21,969 nt of DNA from an uncultured Paenibacillus sp. (GTDB lineage Bacteria > Bacillota > Bacilli > Paenibacillales > Paenibacillaceae). Numbering within the stretch: the stretch's first letter is position 1; each line of letters opens with the position of its first letter. Of this stretch, positions 1-6,703 are shown one piece after another. The position numbers and the translations under genes were made by a program. The stretch lies in NCBI GenBank assembly GCA_937895345.1, contig CALAWP010000031.1, positions 1 to 21,969 of the forward strand, written 5' to 3'. Below the pieces are notes generated by a model. The model saw only the letters and a program-made list of their open reading frames with translations. It made no database searches and was not told the origin of the DNA.

Positions 1-53
1 GACACCTCCCTTTCACGGAGGTAACAGGGGTTCGAATCCCCTACGGGTCACCA
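1..53 (+). tRNA. tRNA-Glu (anticodon TTC), 5' end cut off by window
   Basis: The anticodon arm CCTCC-CTTTCAC-GGAGG gives anticodon TTC. It is followed by a normal T arm with GGTTCGAATCC and the 3' acceptor strand ending ACGGGTC-A with an encoded CCA at 51-53. The D arm and 5' acceptor strand lie outside the window. It is the first visible member of a five-gene tRNA cluster. Confidence 0.93.
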
Positions 54-59
54 TCATTC

Positions 60-135
60 GGAGGATTAGCTCAGCTGGGAGAGCATCTGCCTTACAAGCA
101 GAGGGTCGGCGGTTCGATCCCGTCATCCTCCACCA
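60..135 (+). tRNA. tRNA-Val (anticodon TAC)
   Basis: A full cloverleaf can be drawn. Acceptor GGAGGAT pairs with ATCCTCC, the anticodon stem TCTGC/GCAGA encloses loop CTTACAA (anticodon TAC), and the T loop is TTCGATC. CCA is encoded at 133-135. It lies 6 nt after tRNA-Glu, so the two are surely co-transcribed. Confidence 0.96.
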
Positions 136-144
136 TGCCGCTGC

Positions 145-219
145 TGGGGATTAGCCAAGCGGTAAGGCAACGGACTTTGACTCCGTCATGCCTAGGTTCG
201 AATCCTAGATCCCCAGCCA
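145..219 (+). tRNA. tRNA-Gln (anticodon TTG)
   Basis: Acceptor TGGGGAT pairs with ATCCCCA, followed by discriminator G and encoded CCA. The anticodon stem ACGGA/TCCGT encloses CTTTGAC, giving anticodon TTG. The D arm and T arm (GGTTCGAATCC) are normal. Confidence 0.96.
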
Positions 220-229
220 TTTTTATTAA

Positions 230-305
230 GAGCCATTAGCTCAGTTGGTAGAGCACCTGACTTTTAATCAGGGTGTCGTAGGTTCGAGTCCTACATGGCT
301 CACCA
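230..305 (+). tRNA. tRNA-Lys (anticodon TTT)
   Basis: Acceptor GAGCCAT pairs with ATGGCTC, discriminator A, encoded CCA at 303-305. The anticodon stem CCTGA/TCAGG encloses CTTTTAA, giving anticodon TTT. All arms are intact. Confidence 0.96.
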
Positions 306-327
306 GTTTTTACTGGACGGCCCAAGC

Positions 328-410
328 GCGCGTATGGCGGAATTGGCAGACGCACCAGACTTAGGATCTGGCGGGAGACCGTGGGGGTTCAAGTCCCTCT
401 ACGCGCACCA
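328..410 (+). tRNA. tRNA-Leu (anticodon TAG)
   Basis: This is a class II tRNA with a long variable arm. Acceptor GCGCGTA pairs with TACGCGC, and the anticodon stem CCAGA/TCTGG encloses CTTAGGA, giving anticodon TAG. CCA is encoded at 408-410. It is the last gene of the cluster; a terminator follows 27 nt later. Confidence 0.95.
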
Positions 411-437
411 TTCAACAATCAAACTTTTAAATTCAAG

Positions 438-467
438 ACGCACTTCCATATGGAGGGTGCGTTTTTT
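438..467 (+). terminator. Rho-independent terminator of the tRNA operon
   Basis: The stem ACGCAC...GTGCGT, extended inward by weaker pairs, surrounds an ATAT-containing loop and is followed directly by six T. It sits between tRNA-Leu and the chemoreceptor gene and ends the tRNA transcript. Confidence 0.85.
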
Positions 468-572
468 GATGCTTTTAGCGAAAAAACAACAACCGCGTTT
501 CAAAAAAGTTTCAAACGGGACGGTTATACTGAACAAGAATTTATTATACTCAGCTGAGATGCGGGGGGAAGA

Positions 573-1502
573 ATGATGATGAAGCAGATGCAAATCGGCT
601 TCGAAAGCAAACAAGTATTAAATGGACACGCGGTTCTGGCCGCACTGGAGCATTCGTTGGCGATGATCGAATTTAATTTGCGCGGCGAAGTGTTGTGGGC
701 GAATGATCAATTCGCTCAAGCGATGGGTTATGAAGCCGCCGAATTGCCCGGCAAGCATCACCGGCAGTTTTGTTTGCCGGAATTCGCGAACGCCATCGAA
801 TATGAGCAGTTTTGGAGCAATTTGAGAAGCGGTATCCGGTTCCAGGAAAAAATCGTTCGTTTGGCAAAGGACGGATCCGAAGTATGGCTGGAGGCAACCT
901 ATATGCCGGTTCGCAATGAAGACGGCGAGACAGTCGCCGTTCTGAAGGTCGCTGCGGACATCACCGAACGGGAAAAAGCGCTGTTTCAGCTGACTAAGCA
1001 TTTGGAACAGACAGCTGCCGAGCTGCTGGACCGTACGACACTGGGCATCCATCGCAGTCAGAACGTTGCCGAAGTCATTGATCAGGTGGCGACAGATCAA
1101 GAAACCAATACGGACTTTCTACAGCAGCTTGAGCAGCAAACGAAAGCGGTCCGCGGCATCGTCAAGACGATTCAGGAATTTGCTTCGCAGACGAAGCTTC
1201 TAGCCTTAAATGCGGCCATTGAAGCTGCCCACGCCGGTGAGCTCGGGCGGGGATTCGATATCGTCGCCGCCGAGGTTCGCAAGCTGGCGAATCAAGTCGA
1301 AGCCGCAACGGAAGATATTCGCGCCTCCGTCGACGGAATTTCCGCACAGGTAGAGAAGGTGAGCGCAAACTCAAGAAATGCGAGAGAAGACATCTTGAAC
1401 AGCCGCCGTCAAATTCAACAGGCCGCGGAGGAATTTGCCGGCATTGGCGAAGTTGCGGGAAGACTTGACGCTCAGTCCAAGACGTTGAACCAGATGTTTT
1501 GA
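573..1502 (+). CDS. Soluble PAS-domain methyl-accepting chemotaxis protein (short, YfmS-like)
   Basis: A 309-residue cytosolic chemoreceptor, expected to signal to CheA/CheW from a PAS sensory input. Residues about 25-135 form a PAS/PAC unit (KDGSEVWLEATYMPV then DITERE), of the kind seen in Aer/BdlA-type receptors that often bind FAD or heme; the ligand cannot be read here. Residues about 185-235 carry the highly conserved MCP hairpin tip (LLALNAAIEAAHAGE, then EVRKLANQVE). There is no transmembrane segment or HAMP domain. The helical bundle is much shorter than in classical MCPs, so normal methylation regions are probably missing. The Bacillus subtilis soluble transducer YfmS is a similar size. 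Three consecutive ATG codons (573, 576, 579) follow a G-rich Shine-Dalgarno at 563-568; the later two have better spacing. It is monocistronic, and its stop lies 22 nt from the convergent Spo0E-like gene. Confidence 0.88.
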   Translation: MMMKQMQIGFESKQVLNGHAVLAALEHSLAMIEFNLRGEVLWANDQFAQAMGYEAAELPGKHHRQFCLPEFANAIEYEQFWSNLRSGIRFQEKIVRLAKDGSEVWLEATYMPVRNEDGETVAVLKVAADITEREKALFQLTKHLEQTAAELLDRTTLGIHRSQNVAEVIDQVATDQETNTDFLQQLEQQTKAVRGIVKTIQEFASQTKLLALNAAIEAAHAGELGRGFDIVAAEVRKLANQVEAATEDIRASVDGISAQVEKVSANSRNAREDILNSRRQIQQAAEEFAGIGEVAGRLDAQSKTLNQMF

Positions 1503-1524
1503 GATAAGTTGTTGATGTAATATT

Positions 1525-1743
1525 TTAACCGACCATTCTCATGCATTTGATCTCTTCGTCTTCGTTCCCCCAAGAATTGCAAATGTCGAAACAAGGGCAG
1601 CTTCGGTAATTGACGAGGGCGTTGTCCAAAGCTTGGCTGGCCAACAATACGGTTGGGTCGGTGAAGGACTGGTATTCATCGTAAGTTAGCTGCATAATTT
1701 GACGAAGCTTTTCGATCTGCGTTCTGCACGCGCAACCGCTCAT
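1525..1743 (-). CDS. Spo0E-like aspartyl-phosphate phosphatase
   Basis: A 72-residue protein. Residues about 8-47 read as the two-helix Spo0E fold, with the family-type motif SQALD (SQELD in Spo0E) followed by NALVNYRS. Spo0E family members dephosphorylate Spo0A~P and delay sporulation; the Ser-Gln-x-Leu-Asp segment is the catalytic signature. The tail is unusual in having several Cys residues (CPCFDIC, then KCM), and CAC near the N-terminus adds more, so metal binding or disulfides are possible but unproven. The start is supported by a strong GGGGGG ribosome binding site 6-8 nt upstream on the minus strand. It stands alone between the chemoreceptor (convergent) and the CNNM-type gene (divergent). 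Family assignment rests on motif reading only. Confidence 0.72.
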   Translation of the reverse strand: MSGCACRTQIEKLRQIMQLTYDEYQSFTDPTVLLASQALDNALVNYRSCPCFDICNSWGNEDEEIKCMRMVG

Positions 1744-1780
1744 GATAGACCCCCCGATTCTCTGTAACTTTTTGTTTTTT

Positions 1781-1798
1781 ACATTTTACAACAAATGT
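1781..1798 (-). promoter_or_regulatory. Dyad in the promoter region of the Spo0E-like gene
   Basis: ACATTT and AAATGT form a 6-6-6 perfect inverted repeat in an AT-rich patch about 40 bp upstream of the Spo0E-like start. Read on the minus strand, it overlaps a -10-like TAAAAT. It may be an operator; no known regulator consensus is claimed. Confidence 0.3.
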
Positions 1799-1902
1799 CC
1801 TTGATTGGCGATATGTGGGAGGAGATTCTCGTCGCGGCGGCTGAATAAATATTATGAAACGTGGCTACCATCAATACGTACATAGTATCATTCTAAATTA
1901 GT

Positions 1903-1935
1903 GGAGGTGAATCCCTCGTTTGAGGGAACCCGTTG
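1903..1935 (+). promoter_or_regulatory. Shine-Dalgarno, hairpin and TTG start (structured ribosome binding site)
   Basis: A near-perfect Shine-Dalgarno GGAGGTGA (1903-1910) lies 22 nt before the TTG start at 1933, far too distant for normal initiation. Between them is a perfect hairpin, TCCCTC-GTTT-GAGGGA (1912-1927). Folding it out leaves about 6 nt of effective spacing. An in-frame TGA at 1921-1923 rules out any earlier start. Confidence 0.7.
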
Positions 1936-3276
1936 GACTTATCTATCGCGGTTAATTTGTTTTTGGTATTGGTACTAATTGTAATGACCGCATTTTTTGT
2001 CGGTTCGGAATTTGCCGTCATCAAGGTCAGGATGTCGAGAATTGATCAGCTTATCTCGGAAGGGAATAAAAAAGCGGTTGCGGCCAAAAAAGTGGTAACC
2101 GATCTCGATTATTACCTGTCCGCATGCCAATTGGGCATTACCGTGACAGCACTTGGCCTGGGTGCGCTTGGCGAACCGACGATCGAGAAGATTTTGCACC
2201 CCGTCTTTCACGATCTGGGCGTATCCGACGCCTGGGCTACCCCCATTTCCTATGCGCTCGCTTTGCTGCTTATGACGTTTTTGCACGTCGTCTTTGGCGA
2301 ATTGGCGCCCAAAACCATGGCGATCCAGTTTGCGGAGCGGATGACGCTTATGTTGTCGAGACCGCTTGTATGGTTCGGCAAGGTATTGTTCCCGCTAATC
2401 TGGCTGTTGAACGGTTCCGCGCGCCTCTTCTTGCGCATCTTCGGCGTACAGCCGGCCGGCCATGAACAAGCCCACTCGGAAGACGAATTGAAGATCATTA
2501 TGACGCAAAGCTTTCAAAGCGGCGAAATTAACCAGACCGAGCTTGCCTATATGCAAAATATTTTCGACTTCGATGAAAGGGTAGCCAAAGATATTATGGT
2601 TCCCCGCATGCAAGTCGTAACGGTCGACGCCCGCATGAATCAAGATGAAATTCTCCGGATTATTGACGAAAACCGGTTTACGCGTTACCCGGTAACGAAA
2701 GACGGAGACAAGGACAAGCTGATCGGATTCTTGAACGCGAAGGAATGGACGACCAATCTTGTTCTTAACCGTCCGATGAAACTGGATGATATTATACATG
2801 AGCTGGAAGCCGTCCACGAAACGGCGCCATTGCAGCACGTGCTCCGCATGATGCAAAAAAAAGGCACGCATATCGCGATGGTCATTGACGAATATGGCGG
2901 TACGGCGGGCATCATTACGATGGAAGATATTTTGGAGGAAATTGTCGGCGAAATCCGGGACGAGTTCGATAACGACGAAGTGCCCGATATCGTGAAAATC
3001 AAGGACGATGAATATTTAATCAGCGGAAGAGTGTTGTTAACCGAAATCGAGGAGCAGTTCGGCCTCCGTTTCGATAACCGCGAAAATGTCGATACGCTTG
3101 GCGGCTGGCTGCAAATTCAATTTCATTCTTTGGACGAGGAGCATGAGCCGGTTCGGCAAGGCAAGCATGTATGGACGATTACGCAGCAGGAGAGTCACCA
3201 GATTTTGCAAGCTTCGTTGAAGTTGAACGCCTTCGAAGACGAGGAAAACGAGGAGACGGCGCGCGAGGAAGAATAA
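1933..3276 (+). CDS. CNNM/HlyC-CorC family membrane protein (DUF21 - CBS pair - CorC_HlyC)
   Basis: A 447-residue protein of the family often annotated as hemolysin, related to CNNM/CorC proteins implicated in Mg2+ or other divalent-cation export. Residues 1-190 form the DUF21/CNNM transmembrane domain: an N-terminal helix (LFLVLVLIVMTAFFVGSEFA), the LSACQLGITVTALGLGALGEP segment, and a helix around FLHVVFGELAPKTMA. Residues about 215-335 are a CBS pair (DIMVPRMQVV... RYPVT...; HIAMVIDEYGGTAGIITMEDILEEIVGEI), and about 350-435 the CorC_HlyC domain. Length is typical. The start is TTG, supported by the in-frame stop just upstream and by agreement with the usual family N-terminus. Initiation depends on the structured site at 1903-1935. 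The gene is followed 56 nt later by the DUF2512-type gene, possibly on the same transcript. Cation specificity cannot be told. Confidence 0.9.
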   Translation: MDLSIAVNLFLVLVLIVMTAFFVGSEFAVIKVRMSRIDQLISEGNKKAVAAKKVVTDLDYYLSACQLGITVTALGLGALGEPTIEKILHPVFHDLGVSDAWATPISYALALLLMTFLHVVFGELAPKTMAIQFAERMTLMLSRPLVWFGKVLFPLIWLLNGSARLFLRIFGVQPAGHEQAHSEDELKIIMTQSFQSGEINQTELAYMQNIFDFDERVAKDIMVPRMQVVTVDARMNQDEILRIIDENRFTRYPVTKDGDKDKLIGFLNAKEWTTNLVLNRPMKLDDIIHELEAVHETAPLQHVLRMMQKKGTHIAMVIDEYGGTAGIITMEDILEEIVGEIRDEFDNDEVPDIVKIKDDEYLISGRVLLTEIEEQFGLRFDNRENVDTLGGWLQIQFHSLDEEHEPVRQGKHVWTITQQESHQILQASLKLNAFEDEENEETAREEE

Positions 3277-3332
3277 AAGCGGCGAATCTAGGCAAATTAA
3301 TCGTATCCGGCAATGGTTAGGGAGGATATCGA

Positions 3333-3701
3333 ATGACCAGTTTTTTGCTGAAAGCGATTATTTGTCCGCTTGTACTCATCCTGAGCGACGGCATGTCGGA
3401 GCAAATCCGCTATTCCCATATCGGACAAGCGATTGTTCTCGGCTTGATATTGGCGGCGGCGGGGACGCTGATGGAATATTTTTTGCTGCGGGAAGGAACA
3501 TTGTGGATTAGCGTGGCGGCCGATTTTGCCGTAACCGTTATTGCGCTGTATTACATCACGAACATGTTTGAAGGCTCCTTCATGACTTTCGGGGCCGCAA
3601 TCATCGTTTCCCTGATCCTGGCGGCGACGGAAATTTTGATCCACCTGGGGCTTATTCGCACCGGGAGAGTGCCGCAAGGAAATTCCGATTCGCGCATTTA
3701 A
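3333..3701 (+). CDS. Small four-helix membrane protein, DUF2512 (YndM-like)
   Basis: A 122-residue, very hydrophobic protein with four predicted transmembrane helices (about residues 5-18, 28-48, 54-75 and 84-106). The layout and the short polar tail resemble the DUF2512/YndM family of Bacillota, whose function is unknown. A clear GGGAGGA ribosome binding site precedes the ATG by 7 nt. It follows the CNNM-type gene by 56 nt without an obvious terminator in between, so read-through is likely. A strong terminator lies just downstream. Confidence 0.75.
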   Translation: MTSFLLKAIICPLVLILSDGMSEQIRYSHIGQAIVLGLILAAAGTLMEYFLLREGTLWISVAADFAVTVIALYYITNMFEGSFMTFGAAIIVSLILAATEILIHLGLIRTGRVPQGNSDSRI

Positions 3702-3705
3702 GGTT

Positions 3706-3736
3706 AACGGGCTGTCCGAGGACAGCCCGTTTTTTT
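3706..3736 (+). terminator. Strong Rho-independent terminator between convergent genes
   Basis: A perfect 10-bp stem ACGGGCTGTC / GACAGCCCGT with loop CGAG is followed by seven T. It terminates the DUF2512 transcript. In the other direction the flank is only weakly T-rich, so it is mainly one-way. Confidence 0.93.
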
Positions 3737-3757
3737 GCTCACATAGAAGGTATGAGA

Positions 3758-4609
3758 TTATCCTTTCCGCGACAGCCTCAGAATGGATAAGCCATAGCAA
3801 ATGATTGTCGTCAGCGCCAGCACCGCCAGGCTTGCGGCCGCAGACGTCGTATAACTGCCGAATTCGAAGGCGATGCCCATCTCCAGCTTGAATTGGCTGA
3901 CGGTTTCCGGAGGAGCTCCGGCGAACGATTGCTTCAGCGGCTCCTCCATCATGACGTCGCGCAGGAGGGCGCCGGCATGAGAGACGGGGAACAGCTTGAC
4001 GGCGACTTGAACCCACGAGGGCAGAGAACCGATCGGAATATAAATGCCGGTCAGAAATCCGATCAGCGTGCCAATGATCGTGCTCACCGAGGAGAAAGCA
4101 TTGACGCTGCCGATAAACGAGGTGATCAAGAAGACCATGGAGCTGCTCGACAGCACCGACAACGCCATTAAACCGATGACGCGGAGCCAACCCGTCCAGC
4201 TCAGCCATTCGCCCCCGTTCAAGACGATAAACAGTTCGGCAAATAGCAGCGTAATCAAACTCATCATCAAGCCGATGGCGACGGCGCTTGCGACATACCC
4301 GCCGGCAAGGTCGCGCCGACGAAGCGGGGAGGCGGTAAAGTCTTTCAGCATGCCTCTGTGCCGGTCCTCCACCATAATGCCGTATGCCCCCAGCGTCGAC
4401 GTGACGGAAGTAACCGCCAATATGCCGGCCATCACCCAGCTGTTCATCAGAGCATCGACGCCGGGAACGGAACCGGCGCCCTCGCGAAGCATGTCTCCGA
4501 GAAAAATCATATATAAGCCTAAGATGATGAGGACGGAAAGAAAAGAGAAAAATAAGGCGCTCCGATCCCGAAAAAACAATTTGATGTTGCGTAATGCGAC
4601 AGCCCTCAT
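3758..4609 (-). CDS. ABC-2 type transporter permease
   Basis: A 283-residue integral membrane subunit that would pair with the ATPase encoded just upstream to form an exporter. The N-terminus (MRAVALRNIKLFFRDRSALFFSFL) is typical of ABC-2/DrrB-type permeases: a short amphipathic stretch with FFRDR before the first membrane helix. Five further hydrophobic segments follow (about residues 57-78, 105-130, 137-160, 170-195, 250-275). Its start overlaps the ATPase stop by 4 nt (ATGA arrangement) and is preceded by GGGAGGTG, so translation is coupled. It is the last gene of the minus-strand operon. Substrate is unknown; the DrrAB-like class handles drugs, bacteriocins or lipids. Confidence 0.9.
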   Translation of the reverse strand: MRAVALRNIKLFFRDRSALFFSFLSVLIILGLYMIFLGDMLREGAGSVPGVDALMNSWVMAGILAVTSVTSTLGAYGIMVEDRHRGMLKDFTASPLRRRDLAGGYVASAVAIGLMMSLITLLFAELFIVLNGGEWLSWTGWLRVIGLMALSVLSSSSMVFLITSFIGSVNAFSSVSTIIGTLIGFLTGIYIPIGSLPSWVQVAVKLFPVSHAGALLRDVMMEEPLKQSFAGAPPETVSQFKLEMGIAFEFGSYTTSAAASLAVLALTTIICYGLSILRLSRKG

Positions 4610-5523
4610 GGATTTCGCACCTCCCTGCCCGTAAGATTCATAAATACATCGTCCATTGTTCCGCTAACGATTTCGAGATGGCCGATATTGGCGCGGCAAT
4701 CGTCTAAGATCGCCAGAGCGTCCGTCGTACGGCGAAGCGGAATGCAATAGATGCCGCCGTCAACGGTGAAAGGAATGGCTTTGCCGGATAAGTAGCCGCT
4801 CAGCTCGCCGGGATGGGCCGGCATAATTTTGAGCATATCGCTGGCGTAGTCCGCTTTAAGCTGAAGCGGAGTTCCTTGCGCCTTGATCAGGCCGTGATCC
4901 ATGACGGTAATATAATCGGCCTGCGCGGCTTCCTCCATATAATGGGTTGTCAAAAACAGCGTCATGCCTTGTTCTCGCTGCAATTGCCGGATCGTGTCCC
5001 ATACATGCCGGCGGGTTTGCGGATCGAGGCCGGTCGTCGGTTCATCCAGAAACAGAATCGAAGGCGTATGGATGAGTGCGCGGGCGATATCGGCCCTTCT
5101 GCGCTGGCCGCCGGACAGCCGGCCGTAAGGACGCCGCAAAAATTCGCCGGCCTGCACGATCTCGCACGCGCGGTCGAGCGCCGCTCTCAATGCTTGGCGG
5201 GAGAAGCCGTAGAAGCTCCCCCTGATCAACAAATTTTCTTCGACCGTCAGAAGCGGGTCCAGCAGGCTTCCTTGAAAGACGACGCCGATCGAGCTGCGAA
5301 TGCCTTTGTCTTCCTTGCCTAACCGATAGCCGTTTACTTCCACTTCACCCCGGTCGGGCTTCAGCAGCGTAGTCAAGATATCAATCGTCGTCGATTTTCC
5401 GGCTCCGTTCGGGCCAAGAAACGCAAACAGGCTTCCTTGATTTACGTAAAACGCGATCCCTTTGACCGCCTCCACATCGCCGAACGATTTGGCCAAACCT
5501 TTTACGTCAATGATTCGCTTCAT
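4606..5523 (-). CDS. ABC transporter ATP-binding protein (DrrA-like)
   Basis: A 305-residue ATPase. Walker A is GPNGAGKST (residues 37-45), the Q-loop is at Gln84, and the signature LSGGQ is at 136-140. Walker B LFLDEP has Asp160 and Glu161, followed by the D-loop GLD, and the H-loop His194 is in LTTHYMEEA. All catalytic residues are present. The roughly 90-residue C-terminal extension ending in VSGTMDDVFMNLTG is typical of DrrA/CcmA-type exporters and is thought to contact the permease or regulate it. AAGGAGG precedes the ATG by 6 nt. The gene overlaps the small membrane-protein gene upstream by 17 nt and the permease by 4 nt, so it is inside a tightly coupled operon. Confidence 0.95.
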   Translation of the reverse strand: MKRIIDVKGLAKSFGDVEAVKGIAFYVNQGSLFAFLGPNGAGKSTTIDILTTLLKPDRGEVEVNGYRLGKEDKGIRSSIGVVFQGSLLDPLLTVEENLLIRGSFYGFSRQALRAALDRACEIVQAGEFLRRPYGRLSGGQRRRADIARALIHTPSILFLDEPTTGLDPQTRRHVWDTIRQLQREQGMTLFLTTHYMEEAAQADYITVMDHGLIKAQGTPLQLKADYASDMLKIMPAHPGELSGYLSGKAIPFTVDGGIYCIPLRRTTDALAILDDCRANIGHLEIVSGTMDDVFMNLTGREVRNP

Positions 5524-5959
5524 GCTCGTCCTCCTTGTCCTTCTCCGAGTTCATCATTCGTTTGCGCTTGGTCAGGCGCTCGTTGATGGCGGTCGCTTCG
5601 GCCGAATCTTTAATCATGAACAGCCCCGTGATGCTGACAAATATAACGGCCATCAGTCCCAATACGTAAAGGATGATGTCGGCTTCAAGCGGAATAAATC
5701 CGGACGGAAGTCCGATCGCAAATACGACGGCCGCCACGTCCAACAGACGAACCGCGGCAATAAGTCCGTTGCTGCGAAGCGGGAGCCGGTCCGTCGCGGC
5801 CATCAGCAAGGCGATGCCTGCGGTCATCGCGTACAGCAGCATGCCTTCCTTCATCGCAAGCTCAGGGAACAGGCCGCCCAAGGCAAACAAGCTGTACAGA
5901 AGGAACAGGATGGCGAAGGAATAACAATGGATCGTAAAGTAATGGCGGAATGCCGACAT
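5507..5959 (-). CDS. Small four-helix membrane protein linked to LytTR regulator (DUF3021-like)
   Basis: A 150-residue protein with four predicted membrane helices (about residues 8-32, 38-57, 68-88, 93-117) and a charged cytosolic tail (INERLTKRKRMM, then EKDKEDEHE). Position, length, topology and the basic tail match DUF3021 proteins. These are commonly encoded right after a LytTR-domain regulator and are thought to restrain or inform it at the membrane. The sequence itself is divergent, so the family call is tentative. AAGGAGG lies 8 nt before the ATG; the gap to the regulator gene is 13 nt, and the 3' end overlaps the ATPase gene by 17 nt. Confidence 0.65.
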   Translation of the reverse strand: MSAFRHYFTIHCYSFAILFLLYSLFALGGLFPELAMKEGMLLYAMTAGIALLMAATDRLPLRSNGLIAAVRLLDVAAVVFAIGLPSGFIPLEADIILYVLGLMAVIFVSITGLFMIKDSAEATAINERLTKRKRMMNSEKDKEDEHEANH

Positions 5960-5972
5960 GCGCTTAACCTCC

Positions 5973-6410
5973 TTATAGATCGATTTTTTCTTTGAGCGCC
6001 TGCACGTAATGACGGTTAATGATCAGCTTTTCCCCGTTGGACAGCTGGGCTTCGAACTTGCCGTTGAGCAGCGCCCGGACGCTGGCAAGCTTCTCGATAT
6101 TCAAGATGCACGATTTGCTGATGCGGACGAAATGGCTGCCCGCCAGTTGCTGCTCCAGCTCGTACAGCTTTTGGCTGCAGGCGTATACGTCGCTTTCCGT
6201 ATAGATGAACGTTTTATTGTCGATCGACTCGAAGTAATAGGCGTCCTCCAGCCGGATCAAATAGCTGCGGCCGTCCTTCCGGCCCGTAATGGCGGAAGAC
6301 ATCATCCGGATTTGGGCAATCAATCTTTCCAGCCGTTCGTCGATCATTCCGCATTTAATTGTAATTTCCAGCTCACCATACTCCGGCGACTGGTCGATAA
6401 TCAGCTTCAA
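5973..6410 (-). CDS. LytTR-family DNA-binding transcriptional regulator
   Basis: A 145-residue regulator without a receiver domain. Residues about 43-145 form a LytTR DNA-binding domain, recognisable by YLIRLEDAYYFESIDNKTFIYT, the central HFVRISKSCILNIEKLASV and the terminal LSNGEKLIINRHYVQALKE. The frame stays open to 6593. However, the best start is TTG at 6410, because AAGGAG sits 8 nt before it and the protein then begins MKLIIDQSPEYGELEITIKC, as small LytTR regulators paired with DUF3021 proteins usually do (about 145-150 residues). It heads the operon with the small membrane protein and the ABC exporter, and two direct repeats upstream of its promoter suggest autoregulation. Confidence 0.88.
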   Translation of the reverse strand: MKLIIDQSPEYGELEITIKCGMIDERLERLIAQIRMMSSAITGRKDGRSYLIRLEDAYYFESIDNKTFIYTESDVYACSQKLYELEQQLAGSHFVRISKSCILNIEKLASVRALLNGKFEAQLSNGEKLIINRHYVQALKEKIDL

Positions 6411-6456
6411 GGCGGCGTCTCCTTTCGCGTATGCTCGATCTTGGGATGCATGAATA

Positions 6457-6484
6457 AGCATACCATGATCCGGCAAAGGGACAA
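6457..6484 (-). promoter_or_regulatory. Sigma-A-type promoter of the LytTR/ABC operon
   Basis: On the minus strand, TTGTCC (6479-6484) and TATGCT (6457-6462) are separated by 16 bp. Transcription would start near 6450, giving a leader of about 40 nt before the TTG start. The match to the -35 is moderate, in keeping with activator help from the repeats just upstream. Confidence 0.55.
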
Positions 6485-6498
6485 TACGGTTTCGGGCG

Positions 6499-6527
6499 AC
6501 CTGCATATAGAGGGCGGTAACCTGCAT
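6499..6527 (-). promoter_or_regulatory. Putative LytTR binding site: two direct repeats 21 bp apart
   Basis: ATGCAGGT (minus strand) occurs at 6499-6506 and again, identical, at 6520-6527. The start-to-start distance is 21 bp (two helical turns), the spacing known for LytTR regulators such as ComE. The promoter-proximal copy ends 14 bp before the -35 hexamer, a classical activator position. The regulator gene is immediately downstream. Confidence 0.6.
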
Positions 6528-6703
6528 GAGCCGGACGGTAAATGTGATCGCCGGCGCTTCGCCCGCAAGCCGGGGACTCTTCGCGAGTTTCATGAGGACG
6601 AGGCGTTCGCGGCGCGTTCCGCGCTGCCCTAAATTTTTGGTTCGCTGCGGCCGATACTGACGAATAGAAGCGAAGAGAGTTGCGAAGAGAGGAGCGGGGG
6701 CGG

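Noticed and set aside
500..550. Sigma-D-like or sigma-A promoter for the chemoreceptor, and the CTCAGCTGAG palindrome at 549-558
   Set aside because: Two TATACT hexamers occur, but neither has a proper -35, and the sigma-D match is only partial. The palindrome is short and could be chance.
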